Source of the DNA: Proteus appendicitidis
GTDB taxonomy: Bacteria; Pseudomonadota; Gammaproteobacteria; Enterobacterales; Enterobacteriaceae
Assembly (NCBI RefSeq): GCF_030271835.1
Contig: NZ_CP127389.1
Coordinates: forward strand, 3,756,001 to 3,820,000
Length of the DNA stretch: 64,000 nt
Direction of reading: 5' to 3'
A program made the translations under genes and the position numbers. Below, piece after piece: positions 30,647 to 39,070 of this stretch (the stretch's first letter is position 1; each line of letters starts with the position of its first letter). The notes under the pieces were generated by a model. It was given only the letters and a program-made list of their open reading frames with translations. It did not search any database and had not been told where the DNA came from.

Positions 30647-31297
30647 AATCTGTTCATCATTGTTCTGAGGTTCGTTGATATGACTAGAATGCCACATCAC
30701 AGCCCAATAGACGAATTTTACCTGTTCTTAAATGCAGAAATTCGGCTTAAATACTCAATTATTTATTATTAACCGAACTTAACAGAAAGAATAAATATGA
30801 GTGATAACTTAATATTAATTAAAGTACTTTTTTATCAGAAGCCATATCCCTTAATCTGATTTCAATTAAAAACAACGACTAACAAGTAAACTTACTGTGT
30901 AATTTAGAAAGTATTTAAGATAGAGCTAATTACTCATTATAAATATTAACGTTCATATTAGTGTCATCTTTTTTTATTAAGGATTTATTTTTTAGACAAC
31001 ATCAAAACAACCTGTGGATAACTCTGTGAGTAGTTTTGTAACCCTCTCAATATTAATAAGTTAGCCTCCTTTTAATTTTATTAACATAATTAAAAAATCA
31101 ATCACTTAGCGAAATCATTAAGATATTATAAATTAATCTCAATATTTCTTATTAATGTGGATAGTTATATTATGACAAAAATATGAAAGTCAAAAAAATA
31201 GCACTCCTATTTCTTGAGTGCTATTTTCATATAAGGATCTATATACTTTTACTTAGTCTATATAGGTAAAATTTAAGAGGTAAAATTTAAGCCTATA
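30647..31297. other. Long AT-rich spacer between polA and dsbA
   Basis: 651 bases where E. coli has yihG and yihF; neither is present. No credible ORF is seen. It contains one perfect DnaA-box sequence, TGTGGATAA at 31013-31021, and a one-mismatch relative, TGTGGATAG at about 31157. The dsbA terminator lies at its right end. Confidence 0.55.
31191..31227 (-). terminator. Terminator of dsbA
   Basis: Read leftward: AATAGCACTC (31225-31216), 9-base loop, GAGTGCTATT (31206-31197), then TTTTTTG. Stem of 10 bp. Confidence 0.85.
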
Positions 31298-31921
31298 TTA
31301 TTTTTTCAGCAATAATTGATTCACAATATCAGAATATGTTTTTGCATACTCTTCTGGTGATTTTGCACTGATACCATCATTTTTCATTTTATATTTCCCA
31401 CCAATGATCATCGCAGGCACACCATTGATTTGGAAATCGGCGACAGCATTTTGTTGTTGGCTAACTAAAGAATTCACCACAAAACTATTCATTGCTGCAT
31501 CATAATCTTCACCTTTAACGCCAGCGTTAATAAAGGCATTACGGATATCGTCAACAGAACGAATAGATTGCGTTTCTTGAATACCTTTAAATAAAACTGG
31601 AGAAACTTGATCTTCAACACCTAAAGCCATTGCCACAGCCCAAGAACGTGTTAAGTCTTTACCTAAAGGTCCTAAGAAATCAACGTGGTAGCGGACAATA
31701 TTAGTCTTTTCTGGTACATTCTTTTCAACAGTACTATTGACTTTATACACTTCAGAAAATTGATAACAATGTGGGCAATAAAAAGAGAAAAACTCAACAA
31801 CATCAGGCGCTGATGCAACAGGTTTAGAAAGGTTAGTATACTGTTTTCCTTCAGAAATATCCGCAGCAGAAACACTGAATGCTAACACCATACTTGCTAA
31901 CGCCAGCCAAATCTTTTTCAT
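31298..31921 (-). CDS. dsbA: Thiol:disulfide interchange protein DsbA
   Basis: 207 residues with a Sec signal (1-20, ending SVSAA). Thioredoxin fold with an inserted helical domain; active site CPHC at 49-52 inside FFSFYCPHCYQF and cis-Pro in GVPAMIIGG. It introduces disulfides in exported proteins and is re-oxidised by DsbB. It follows srkA by 20 bases, so srkA-dsbA are cotranscribed as in E. coli. Confidence 0.97.
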   Translation of the reverse strand: MKKIWLALASMVLAFSVSAADISEGKQYTNLSKPVASAPDVVEFFSFYCPHCYQFSEVYKVNSTVEKNVPEKTNIVRYHVDFLGPLGKDLTRSWAVAMALGVEDQVSPVLFKGIQETQSIRSVDDIRNAFINAGVKGEDYDAAMNSFVVNSLVSQQQNAVADFQINGVPAMIIGGKYKMKNDGISAKSPEEYAKTYSDIVNQLLLKK

Positions 31922-31941
31922 TTCTCATCGTCTCCTAAGAA

Positions 31942-32937
31942 TTAATACATTGGACTAAGTTGTAAAGGAGGCTCATTTAACTGCTCCACTTGTCCCTTGA
32001 ATAAGGCTAATTGTTTAAACCAAAAATCTTGCTCTTGAAACCAAATAAAAGCGCGAGGGAAAGCAGGATCATTCCAGCGTTTTAATACCCACGCGAGATA
32101 ATGCACCATTCTTATTGCTCTTAGTGGTTCAATTAATGACAATTCACGTAAATCAAAATCTTGGTATTCATAATAAGACTCAAGGATAGTATCTAACTGT
32201 ATAACCTGCTCTTGCCGTGAGCCATTTAATAACATCCAAAAGTCTTGTACCGCAGGTCCCATTCGGGAATCATCAAAATCAACCATTACAACTTCATCAC
32301 GCCACAATATATTACCGGGATGGCAATCACCATGTAGCCGTAATATTTGCCATGTAGAGTCCTCTATTCTAGGACGCACATCATGAATAAGTTTATCTAT
32401 AACCTCTATAAATTGAGGTTTGAGGTTATTAGGAATTAACGAACTACTTTCAAATTCTAATTTTGGCGCTATCAGATATTCTGCAATAGAAACTGTCGGT
32501 CGATACTCATAATTCTTTTTTCTGCCTATTTGATGAATGCGCCCTAATGTGCGTCCTACTTCTTCTAGCTGAAATAAATTATCAGTTTCATATGCTCTTC
32601 CCCCTATACTGGGGAATATTGCAAAATAAAAGCCATTATCAGAAAAATGAACTGTCTCACTATTAATCATTAAAGGCGCCGCAACAGATACCTCAGCCTC
32701 CTTTAATGCTAAAACAAATTCATGTTCTTCTTTTATCTGTTCATACGACCAACGTTGAGGACGATAAAATTTCACCACATAACGTTGTCTATGCTCATCC
32801 ATAAATTGAAAAACACGATTCTCATAGCTATTTAATTCCGTTAGCCCTGACTCAGGATAAAAACCGATTTTAACTAACGCGTCCCAAATGTTATCAGGAG
32901 AAAGTCCCTGAAAATTAAATGAGGCAGACATTTCCAT
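31942..32937 (-). CDS. srkA: Stress response kinase SrkA (YihE)
   Basis: 331 residues of the APH/choline-kinase-like family. Catalytic loop LRLHGDCHPGNILW and metal motif VMVDFDDSRMGPAVQD; N-terminal LNSYENRVFQF and VVKFYRPQRW for ATP. SrkA protects against stress-induced death and toxin-antitoxin activity in E. coli. AGGATAG six bases before the first ATG (32937) supports this start over the Met two codons later. Order yihD-srkA-dsbA is as in E. coli. Confidence 0.95.
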   Translation of the reverse strand: MEMSASFNFQGLSPDNIWDALVKIGFYPESGLTELNSYENRVFQFMDEHRQRYVVKFYRPQRWSYEQIKEEHEFVLALKEAEVSVAAPLMINSETVHFSDNGFYFAIFPSIGGRAYETDNLFQLEEVGRTLGRIHQIGRKKNYEYRPTVSIAEYLIAPKLEFESSSLIPNNLKPQFIEVIDKLIHDVRPRIEDSTWQILRLHGDCHPGNILWRDEVVMVDFDDSRMGPAVQDFWMLLNGSRQEQVIQLDTILESYYEYQDFDLRELSLIEPLRAIRMVHYLAWVLKRWNDPAFPRAFIWFQEQDFWFKQLALFKGQVEQLNEPPLQLSPMY

Positions 32938-32951
32938 TTTCTATCCTGAAC

Positions 32952-33221
32952 TTAGTCTTTAATCACACCACGAGCGCGTAAAATAGCGGTTTTAAAATCT
33001 TCTTCGTAATCTTTTTTCAGCCCTGGTATCACATCTGTTGGTGCTGAACCACGCATTTTCAGATGGTAAATCAAAATATCATCAGTCAGATCAGATAATT
33101 GACCTTTAAAACCCGCTTCATTAGCCAGTTTCTGCAATAATTGAATTAAGTTTAAATCAGAATTTTCTTCCCAAACTGGGTGCAATAATTCCATAACTTC
33201 ATTAAGACGGTGACATTTCAT
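32952..33221 (-). CDS. yihD: YihD family protein
   Basis: 89 residues from the ATG at 33221, where homology with E. coli YihD starts (MKCxRLNEVxELLxPxW); the frame is open further up to 33296 without support. Conserved block [18 protein letters not shown] and tail [21 protein letters not shown] cytosolic protein of unknown function. 14 bases separate it from srkA. Confidence 0.92.
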   Translation of the reverse strand: MKCHRLNEVMELLHPVWEENSDLNLIQLLQKLANEAGFKGQLSDLTDDILIYHLKMRGSAPTDVIPGLKKDYEEDFKTAILRARGVIKD

Positions 33222-33441
33222 ACAAAAAATCCTTATTATTAATGACAACAACAAAGTACCAATTATTATCCGATAGAAAAAGGAAACCTCTGTCAATATG
33301 CGTAAAGATTACGCTTTTTTGATAAAAATTGCTGTCGCTTTACATGAAATCTCATTAAGTCGATATTTTTTATTAGTATATCGTCTTTCCTTGATAAAAA
33401 TCGTTCGGAAAATTTAGCCAATTTATTCACAAATATTGAAT

Positions 33442-34032
33442 ATGAAAATGAAGAATATTACAGGTGGTATACTTGCGGGTGGCCAAGCAACACGAATGGG
33501 AGGGGCTGATAAAGGGCTTCAAATTCTACATGGACAGCCTTTATACCGCCATATTGCCCAAAAACTAGCACCACAAGTTGATAGCATACTGATTAGTGCT
33601 AACCGAAATTTAGAACAATATCGCCAAAGCCAATATCCTGTTATTACAGATGAAATAGAAGGGTTTTCAGGGCCTTTAGCTGGCATGCTTACGTTATTAA
33701 AACAAGCTTCAACACCTTGGGTTGCCTTTGTGCCTTGCGACGTTCCCTATTTCCCTCTTAATTTAGTTGAAAAACTCTATGAGCAAAGAGGCGATGCATT
33801 AGCCGTTTATGTTGATGATGGTGAAAGAGAACATCCTACCTTAGCACTGCTAAATCGTCGTATTATTCCTATGCTAGAAGCTTATTTAGCACAAGGTGAT
33901 CGAAAATTAATGTTGTTTATGAAGCAGATAAATGCACATTCTGTTTTATTCGCGGATCAAGCAAATGCTTTTATTAATTTAAATACCCCTGATGATATTG
34001 AAAAAGCCAACAAATTAAAAAAACAGGACTGA
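33442..34032 (+). CDS. mobA: Molybdenum cofactor guanylyltransferase MobA
   Basis: About 196 residues. Nucleotidyltransferase signature GGILAGGQATRMGGADKGL near residue 7; metal Asp in VPCDVPYFP; VYVDDGEREHPTLAL. It joins GMP to Mo-molybdopterin to make the guanine dinucleotide cofactor of DMSO-reductase-family enzymes. The start is uncertain: ATGs at 33442 and 33448 are possible and neither has a clear Shine-Dalgarno. It is followed by mobB after 5 bases. Confidence 0.94.
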   Translation: MKMKNITGGILAGGQATRMGGADKGLQILHGQPLYRHIAQKLAPQVDSILISANRNLEQYRQSQYPVITDEIEGFSGPLAGMLTLLKQASTPWVAFVPCDVPYFPLNLVEKLYEQRGDALAVYVDDGEREHPTLALLNRRIIPMLEAYLAQGDRKLMLFMKQINAHSVLFADQANAFINLNTPDDIEKANKLKKQD

Positions 34033-34037
34033 AAAAT

Positions 34038-34556
34038 ATGGCACAAATAGATTTACCCCTTTTAGGGATCACGGCGTGGAGTGGAACTGGTAAAACGACA
34101 CTACTAAAACAGCTTATTCCACAATTACGCAAAAGAGAAATTCGTGTAGGTATGATCAAACATACTCATCATGATATGGATGTGGATAAACCCGGAAAAG
34201 ACAGCTACGAGCTTAGAAAAGCAGGAGCAGATCAGACATTAGTCGCAAGCCAACAACGCTGGGCATTAATGACAGAAACTCCAGAACTACCAGAATTAGA
34301 TTTGTATTACCTCGCATCTCGTTTTGATACGAGTAAACTAGATTTAATCTTAGTCGAAGGATTTAAAGGCGAAACCATTCCTAAAATTGCACTTTATCGC
34401 CATATCAACGAGCGTGATTTTAATGATTTACTTGATGAGCACGTTATTGCCGTCGCCAGTGATTGTGATTTAAGCATCGATTTTCCACTACTAGATATCA
34501 ACGCACCCGAAGCTATTGCAGAATTTATTGCAGATTGGCTTAAAAACAATAAATGA
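34038..34556 (+). CDS. mobB: Molybdopterin-guanine dinucleotide biosynthesis adapter MobB
   Basis: 172 residues with Walker A GITAWSGTGKTTLL at about 10-23, and MIKHTHHDMDVDKPGKDSYELRKAGADQTLVAS, which is family-typical. GTPase-like partner of MobA that helps to insert the cofactor. Cotranscribed with mobA. Confidence 0.94.
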   Translation: MAQIDLPLLGITAWSGTGKTTLLKQLIPQLRKREIRVGMIKHTHHDMDVDKPGKDSYELRKAGADQTLVASQQRWALMTETPELPELDLYYLASRFDTSKLDLILVEGFKGETIPKIALYRHINERDFNDLLDEHVIAVASDCDLSIDFPLLDINAPEAIAEFIADWLKNNK

Positions 34557-34560
34557 TCGT

Positions 34561-34586
34561 TGTGGGCTATTTTTATAGCCCACATT
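34561..34586 (+). terminator. Hairpin after mobB
   Basis: TGTGGGCTAT (34561-34570), loop TTTT, ATAGCCCACA (34575-34584), then TTT. It probably ends mobAB. Confidence 0.7.
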
Positions 34587-34606
34587 TAATGACAGTATCT
34601 CAAATA

Positions 34607-35848
34607 TTATTCTAATAATTCTAAATCAAATTCGTCACTGATTGTTTTAATAATCGTTACCACAGTTTCTGCAAAACTGTCTTCGCCAAAATCTCTCAGC
34701 ATTAGCCAAATATTATCATCAACATTCCAATTCTGTGGAATATTGAGGCTTTCTTCTGAATATGCATACCAAGGATAATATTCAGCATTTAGTTGACACT
34801 CAACATAATAGTCAGGAAATACTCGTTCAATTTCACTTTGAATTTCAGTGTAGTTCTTTAATTTATTTCTTTTCGGTGCTTCATTTTTTCTTTCAAAGCC
34901 CCAATAAAAATTTCTTAAATTTGAACTCTCAAATTTAAACACCAAATAATAAAGGCTATCATCGTTAAAATCGACATAAAATCCAGACTCTTTTTTCCCT
35001 TTTCTAAAGTCTTCTTCATCAAAATAAAACTCTATAGATAGCTCATCTGTTTTATTTATGATATGAGTTATAAACTCATTCATTATTGATAACTTAATAT
35101 TTTCTATGCTTTTAGATATTAAAAGAGCAGAGCTAATTGCATCATTATCTTCTAATATTTTTTCTACTATTTCGTCTTGCAATTCCATATTTAGCTCGTA
35201 ATTAATCTCTGACTTAATAAATTTTATAATAGATTCAATAAACATTTTTACTTGAATTGACTCTATTTTATAGGTGCACTCTTCTAACCATTTAATAATT
35301 TCATAATAAGTAATATGGTGAATATTATCTTTTATCTCTTTATCTGCATCTTTAGATAAAGAATACTCGCTATATTCAGTGTTACTTAAATAAAATAAAA
35401 TCCATTTTTTTCGACTTCTTCCTGCTCTTTTTTTCAACCAGCAACCATAATCATATAACTGATTTTCTTCATCTTCAGCCCATGGTTTATTCTCAATACC
35501 TATCAATAAATCAGAGGTTTCAATAAAAATATCTAAACGACGATAACTATCGTCTTGCTCAACTGCCTGTTCAAGACAGACGGATTTTACAGACTGATAT
35601 TTATTATTTTTAATAAAATGTTGATAAAACTTTTGAGTAAATAATTTACCCTGAGCATGCGTTTCTGTTGGATCAAGTAGAAATGCTAAGCATTTTGAAA
35701 TTGTATTTTCATTTATCTTGAATAGAGATAAAGGTGAAAAATCTGGACTTAACTTTTTATAGTAGCGTTTTTTCGCTTTGTCGTAAGATTTTCGTTCTGT
35801 CGTAATACGTTGGATTACTTTATGAACAATAGCTGGGGAAATATCCAT
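34607..35848 (-). CDS. PD-(D/E)XK nuclease family protein
   Basis: 413 residues from the ATG at 35848 (AGAAG upstream; the frame continues to 35965 but that stretch is hydrophobic and AT-rich). Near residue 115 is RRLDIFIETSDLLIGIENKPW AEDEENQL, the D...E-x-K pattern of PD-(D/E)XK nucleases with a trailing Gln, as in the PDDEXK_4 group. The C-terminal half, with WYAYSEESLNIP, may recognise substrate. The gene is very rich in Lys, Ile, Asn and Glu codons, unlike its neighbours, and interrupts conserved synteny, so transfer is likely. Role unknown; many relatives occur in phage-defence settings, but no partner gene is visible. Confidence 0.78.
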   Translation of the reverse strand: MDISPAIVHKVIQRITTERKSYDKAKKRYYKKLSPDFSPLSLFKINENTISKCLAFLLDPTETHAQGKLFTQKFYQHFIKNNKYQSVKSVCLEQAVEQDDSYRRLDIFIETSDLLIGIENKPWAEDEENQLYDYGCWLKKRAGRSRKKWILFYLSNTEYSEYSLSKDADKEIKDNIHHITYYEIIKWLEECTYKIESIQVKMFIESIIKFIKSEINYELNMELQDEIVEKILEDNDAISSALLISKSIENIKLSIMNEFITHIINKTDELSIEFYFDEEDFRKGKKESGFYVDFNDDSLYYLVFKFESSNLRNFYWGFERKNEAPKRNKLKNYTEIQSEIERVFPDYYVECQLNAEYYPWYAYSEESLNIPQNWNVDDNIWLMLRDFGEDSFAETVVTIIKTISDEFDLELLE

Positions 35849-36000
35849 GTTTCTTCTAGTAATAAAAATAAGGTAATTTAGTTTATGTCTAATGTTGATT
35901 TCTAATTTAAACAATATCACCAATAAAATATAGCTAATGGAGAGATTAATAAAAATAGGTTCCAATAAAACTCAGAACCTATCTATTAAAGTAATTATTT

Positions 36001-37659
36001 TTATTTCAAAATAATTGCTTGATAAGGCTTAAGAATAAGGTTGCCTTGTGCGTTTTCCACTATTGGGCTGTTATGCAAATAAATATCTTTAGCTTTCATG
36101 GTCAGTACTTTTTCTTCACCACTAAAATTGCAGTAAATATTGACTGAGTTGCCTTCATACGTACGCTGAAAAGCAATTACATTTTCTGGTGAATCTAATG
36201 GCAAAAACTCACCATAAATCAAAATATCACTAATTTCTGAATGTCGTCTTAATGCAATTAATTGTTGGTAATAAGCAAAAAGAGAGTGCTTATCTTGCAT
36301 TTCTTTCTGTGCATTAATCTCGACATAATTAGGGTTAACTTTTAACCATGGTTTACCTGTACTAAACCCCCCATTTATTTCACTACTCCATTGGAAAGGT
36401 GTTCTTGAATTATCACGGCTGCGGGCATTAAAATATTCAATCATTTGCTCGTCGCTATAGCCTAATTTATTACCCCATTCATGTAATTTAAAAACATGTA
36501 AATCATCATGTTCCTCTAACGTCATAGGGCAATTTGTCATACCAATTTCTTGCCCTTGATAAATAAAAGGCGTTCCTCGTTGAGTTAATAAAAATGTCGC
36601 TAACATTTTGGCACTAATAGGATTAATGTCTCCTTTAGGGAGAAATTTATTTAATGAACGCGGTTGATCATGATTTTCTAAATAAGGTGCTCCCCAACCT
36701 ACTCGTTGAGTATCTAATTGGCTTTTAATAAAGACAGGTTTTAATCTTTCACCAGTGATTGGATTAATGGTGAAGGGCTTTTCATTGCGAATATCTAAAT
36801 CAGCGATGCTAAAATCAAATACCATAGAGAAATAACCATTCTCACCCACATAAGCACGTAAATCTTTTTCAGGTACATCAATTTCTGCAACCGTCATACT
36901 ATTTGCAGGCTTAAAAGTATTCTCAGCTAATTCAGTTAAAAACTTATCAATACCCGGTTGATTTAAAACCCAAGGCACTAAAGATGCAGAACCATCATCT
37001 TTATCAGATTCAAATTGATATTCAGATAAGGCTTCAGGAGATTTTTTTAAATTACCAATCGCATCAATTCGAAATCCTGCAACACCTTTTTTTATCCAGA
37101 CATTTATCATGTCGATAATATCTTTGCGTAATTGTGGGTTTTCCCAATTTAAGTCCGGCTGTTCAGGGCCAAATGAATTGAAATACCAACGATTAGTTTT
37201 TCCAACACGGCTCCAAACAGAGCAATCAAAATAAGTGCGTAAATTATTAGGAGGCGTCGATTTATCCCATTGTTTAAAAATATAATAATCGCTATATGGG
37301 CTATTCGGATCTTCAATTGCCGCTTTAAACCATGGATGCTCATCAGAAGAGTGATTTAATACTAAATCTAATAGAATTTTAATATCACGTTTTTTAGCTT
37401 CGTAAATAAGTTTATCTAACGCGTTATTATCGCCAAAGAGAGGATCGACAACAGAATAATCCGCAATATCATAACCATTGTCTTTCATTGGTGATTTAAA
37501 AATTGGACATAACCAAATAACGTTTGTACCGAGTGATTGAATATAATCTAATTTCTCCGTGATCCCTGCTAAATCCCCAACACCATCCCCGTTACTATCA
37601 TAATAGCTCTTGGGATAAATTTGATAGACCACTGCTTCTTTCCACCAAGTACTAGACAT
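36001..37659 (-). CDS. GH13 alpha-glucosidase (maltase type)
   Basis: 552 residues from the ATG at 37659 (GAGG five bases upstream). (beta/alpha)8 glycoside hydrolase family 13: nucleophile Asp199 in GFRIDAIGNL, acid/base Glu259 in MTVAEIDV, transition-state Asp331 in ENHDQPR, and calcium-loop DSNGDGVGDL. In this family the residue after the nucleophile separates alpha-1,6 (Val) from alpha-1,4 enzymes (Ala, Thr, Gly); here it is Ala200, so a cytosolic alpha-1,4-glucosidase (maltase) is predicted. No signal peptide. Divergent from a LacI-type repressor with a perfect operator just upstream. No transporter lies next to it. TreC is an alternative, but the 1,4 signature and absence of treB weigh against it. 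Confidence 0.88.
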   Translation of the reverse strand: MSSTWWKEAVVYQIYPKSYYDSNGDGVGDLAGITEKLDYIQSLGTNVIWLCPIFKSPMKDNGYDIADYSVVDPLFGDNNALDKLIYEAKKRDIKILLDLVLNHSSDEHPWFKAAIEDPNSPYSDYYIFKQWDKSTPPNNLRTYFDCSVWSRVGKTNRWYFNSFGPEQPDLNWENPQLRKDIIDMINVWIKKGVAGFRIDAIGNLKKSPEALSEYQFESDKDDGSASLVPWVLNQPGIDKFLTELAENTFKPANSMTVAEIDVPEKDLRAYVGENGYFSMVFDFSIADLDIRNEKPFTINPITGERLKPVFIKSQLDTQRVGWGAPYLENHDQPRSLNKFLPKGDINPISAKMLATFLLTQRGTPFIYQGQEIGMTNCPMTLEEHDDLHVFKLHEWGNKLGYSDEQMIEYFNARSRDNSRTPFQWSSEINGGFSTGKPWLKVNPNYVEINAQKEMQDKHSLFAYYQQLIALRRHSEISDILIYGEFLPLDSPENVIAFQRTYEGNSVNIYCNFSGEEKVLTMKAKDIYLHNSPIVENAQGNLILKPYQAIILK

Positions 37660-37686
37660 ATTCACCTCACCAAGGTAATTAACATA

Positions 37687-37703
37687 TATGGAACTGTTCC
37701 ATA
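37687..37703. promoter_or_regulatory. Palindromic operator of the maltase gene (LacI type)
   Basis: TATGGAAC-T-GTTCCATA, a perfect 17-base palindrome ending 28 bases before the maltase ATG. If the TATAGT at 37722-37717 is the -10, it lies at about +7 to +23, where a bound repressor would block initiation. The adjoining LacI-family gene is the obvious ligand (inference). Confidence 0.75.
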
Positions 37704-37716
37704 ATTTATATAAGAT

Positions 37717-37722
37717 ACTATA
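37717..37722 (-). promoter_or_regulatory. Candidate -10 of the maltase promoter
   Basis: TATAGT read leftward; transcription would start near 37710. No good -35 hexamer is seen, which fits an activator-dependent promoter. Confidence 0.45.
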
Positions 37723-37761
37723 GGTACTAAAAGAGAGGGTAAGGTAATTAACATACTAAAA

Positions 37762-37777
37762 TGTGAAATAGCTCATA
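37762..37777. promoter_or_regulatory. CRP-cAMP binding site
   Basis: TGTGA-AATAGC-TCATA matches the CRP consensus TGTGA-N6-TCACA at nine of ten core positions. Its centre is about 60 bases from the predicted maltase start near 37710, a class I position. It may also affect the divergent repressor gene. Confidence 0.6.
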
Positions 37778-37875
37778 CTAAAAAAACACAATTACCTCAA
37801 TAAAGATGGGTTTGTCATAATCATATTAAGATATATTAGGTCATCAACTAATTAAAAGGAGCAACAGCATATTCA

Positions 37876-38856
37876 ATGGCAGGGATCCGTGATGTCGCAA
37901 AAAAAGCCAATGTCGCAGCAAGTACTGTTTCCAGAGCATTAAATAACAGTGGCTATGTGTCTCAAGCGGCACGAGAAAAAATAAAAAAAGCGGTAGAAGA
38001 ATTAGACTATATTCCAGATACTTGGCTAAGAAATTTATATCAACAAAAAAGTGCGGTTGTTGGTGTCATTATTAACAGCCTTGAATACCCTTATTTTGCG
38101 ACAGTGACACGTTTTATTGAAAATAAGCTCGCTGAAAATGGCTATAGCATGATGTTATGTGCAACACAAAATAGCAAAGTACGTGAACGTATATTTTTTG
38201 ATATGCTTAAACGCGGTCAGATTGACGGTATTATTGCAGAATATCTGTTATTGGATGATAGTGAATATCAGCATATTCAAAGACCCGTGGTAACGCTAGA
38301 CCGTCATCTTCGTGATATTCCATTAGTTTGTTCCGATCATCATACGGGTGGCCAATTAGCGGCAGAACACCTTATTCAAAAAGGGTGCCAAAAAATCCTC
38401 TATATTGAAGATAATTCAAGTTATTTATCATCAACCCCTTCCTATCAAAGCTGTTTAGCTTTTAAAGAAACGCTTATTCAGGCAGGTATTAAACCTATTT
38501 CTTGTAAAGTAAATTGGAAAGAAGAAGAGAAAGACTACTTTCATTCTTTTGCAACAAAAATACTCTCTTTGCATTCAGATATTGATGCGATTTTTGCTGC
38601 TGATATTCCTGCCATGGCATTATTTAATGAAGCAACAAGGCGAAATATTGCCATTCCAGAAAAATTAAAAATTGTTGCTTACGATGGCAGCCCTTGGTTA
38701 AACCAAACACTGCGCCAATTAACCTGTATTGAACAACCTTTTGAAAAACTAGCCGAAAAAAGTGTAGAAGTGATTAGTGCATTAATTGAGAATAAAGCAA
38801 TCACAGATAACGTCTCTGTTATTCCAGTGAAGTTTATTCAAGGTGAAAGTAGTTAA
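37876..38856 (+). CDS. LacI family transcriptional repressor
   Basis: 326 residues. N-terminal LacI helix-turn-helix and hinge (3-50: IRDVAKKANVAASTVSRALNNSGYVSQAAREKI) followed by a periplasmic-binding-protein-like effector domain (about 60-326: VGVIINSLEYPYFATVTRFIENKL; GRQ-like LAAEHLIQKG). Shine-Dalgarno AAGGAGC lies upstream. Divergent from the alpha-glucosidase, whose expression it most probably controls; the inducer is likely a maltose-type sugar (inference). Confidence 0.92.
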   Translation: MAGIRDVAKKANVAASTVSRALNNSGYVSQAAREKIKKAVEELDYIPDTWLRNLYQQKSAVVGVIINSLEYPYFATVTRFIENKLAENGYSMMLCATQNSKVRERIFFDMLKRGQIDGIIAEYLLLDDSEYQHIQRPVVTLDRHLRDIPLVCSDHHTGGQLAAEHLIQKGCQKILYIEDNSSYLSSTPSYQSCLAFKETLIQAGIKPISCKVNWKEEEKDYFHSFATKILSLHSDIDAIFAADIPAMALFNEATRRNIAIPEKLKIVAYDGSPWLNQTLRQLTCIEQPFEKLAEKSVEVISALIENKAITDNVSVIPVKFIQGESS

Positions 38857-38893
38857 TTATTGATTCAATTCTTATGACAGTTTTGTGTTGAGA

Positions 38894-39001
38894 TATCGAC
38901 ATAACATGTCGATACCATAAACATGTCACACCATTATGTTTATAAAAATGCATTTTATCGACATATCGCCATAACATGTCGATACCATAAAAAAACGCCA
39001 A
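38894..39001. repeat. Repeated palindromic element after the LacI-type gene
   Basis: TATCGACAT-AAC-ATGTCGATA (38894-38914) is a perfect 9-bp inverted repeat. A second pair of the same arms occurs at 38956-38964 and 38986-38994, now 21 bases apart. The right part, CATAACATGTCGATACCATAAA, is a 22-bp direct repeat at 38900-38921 and 38980-39001. Confidence 0.85.
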
Positions 39002-39037
39002 AGAAAGTTGCCCTTCTTTGGCGTTTTATCGCATTAT
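39002..39037. terminator. Bidirectional terminator between LacI-type gene and ridA-like gene
   Basis: AAAACGCCAAAGAA (39002-39015), 8-base loop, TTCTTTGGCGTTTT (39024-39037). A 14-bp stem between convergent genes. Confidence 0.9.
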
Positions 39038-39070
39038 GTTTTACTTCAATATTGAGTAAAGCTTATTGCC

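Larger units (their letters stand above)
37672..37755. repeat. 15-bp direct repeat in the maltase control region
   Basis: AAGGTAATTAACATA occurs at 37672-37686 and again at 37741-37755, 69 bases apart. The copies flank the operator and promoter. They may be protein sites or a duplication relic. Confidence 0.6.

Noticed and set aside
30647..30700. N-terminal extension of PolA from 30700
   Set aside because: The 18 extra residues do not match the family, whose start corresponds to the ATG at 30646.
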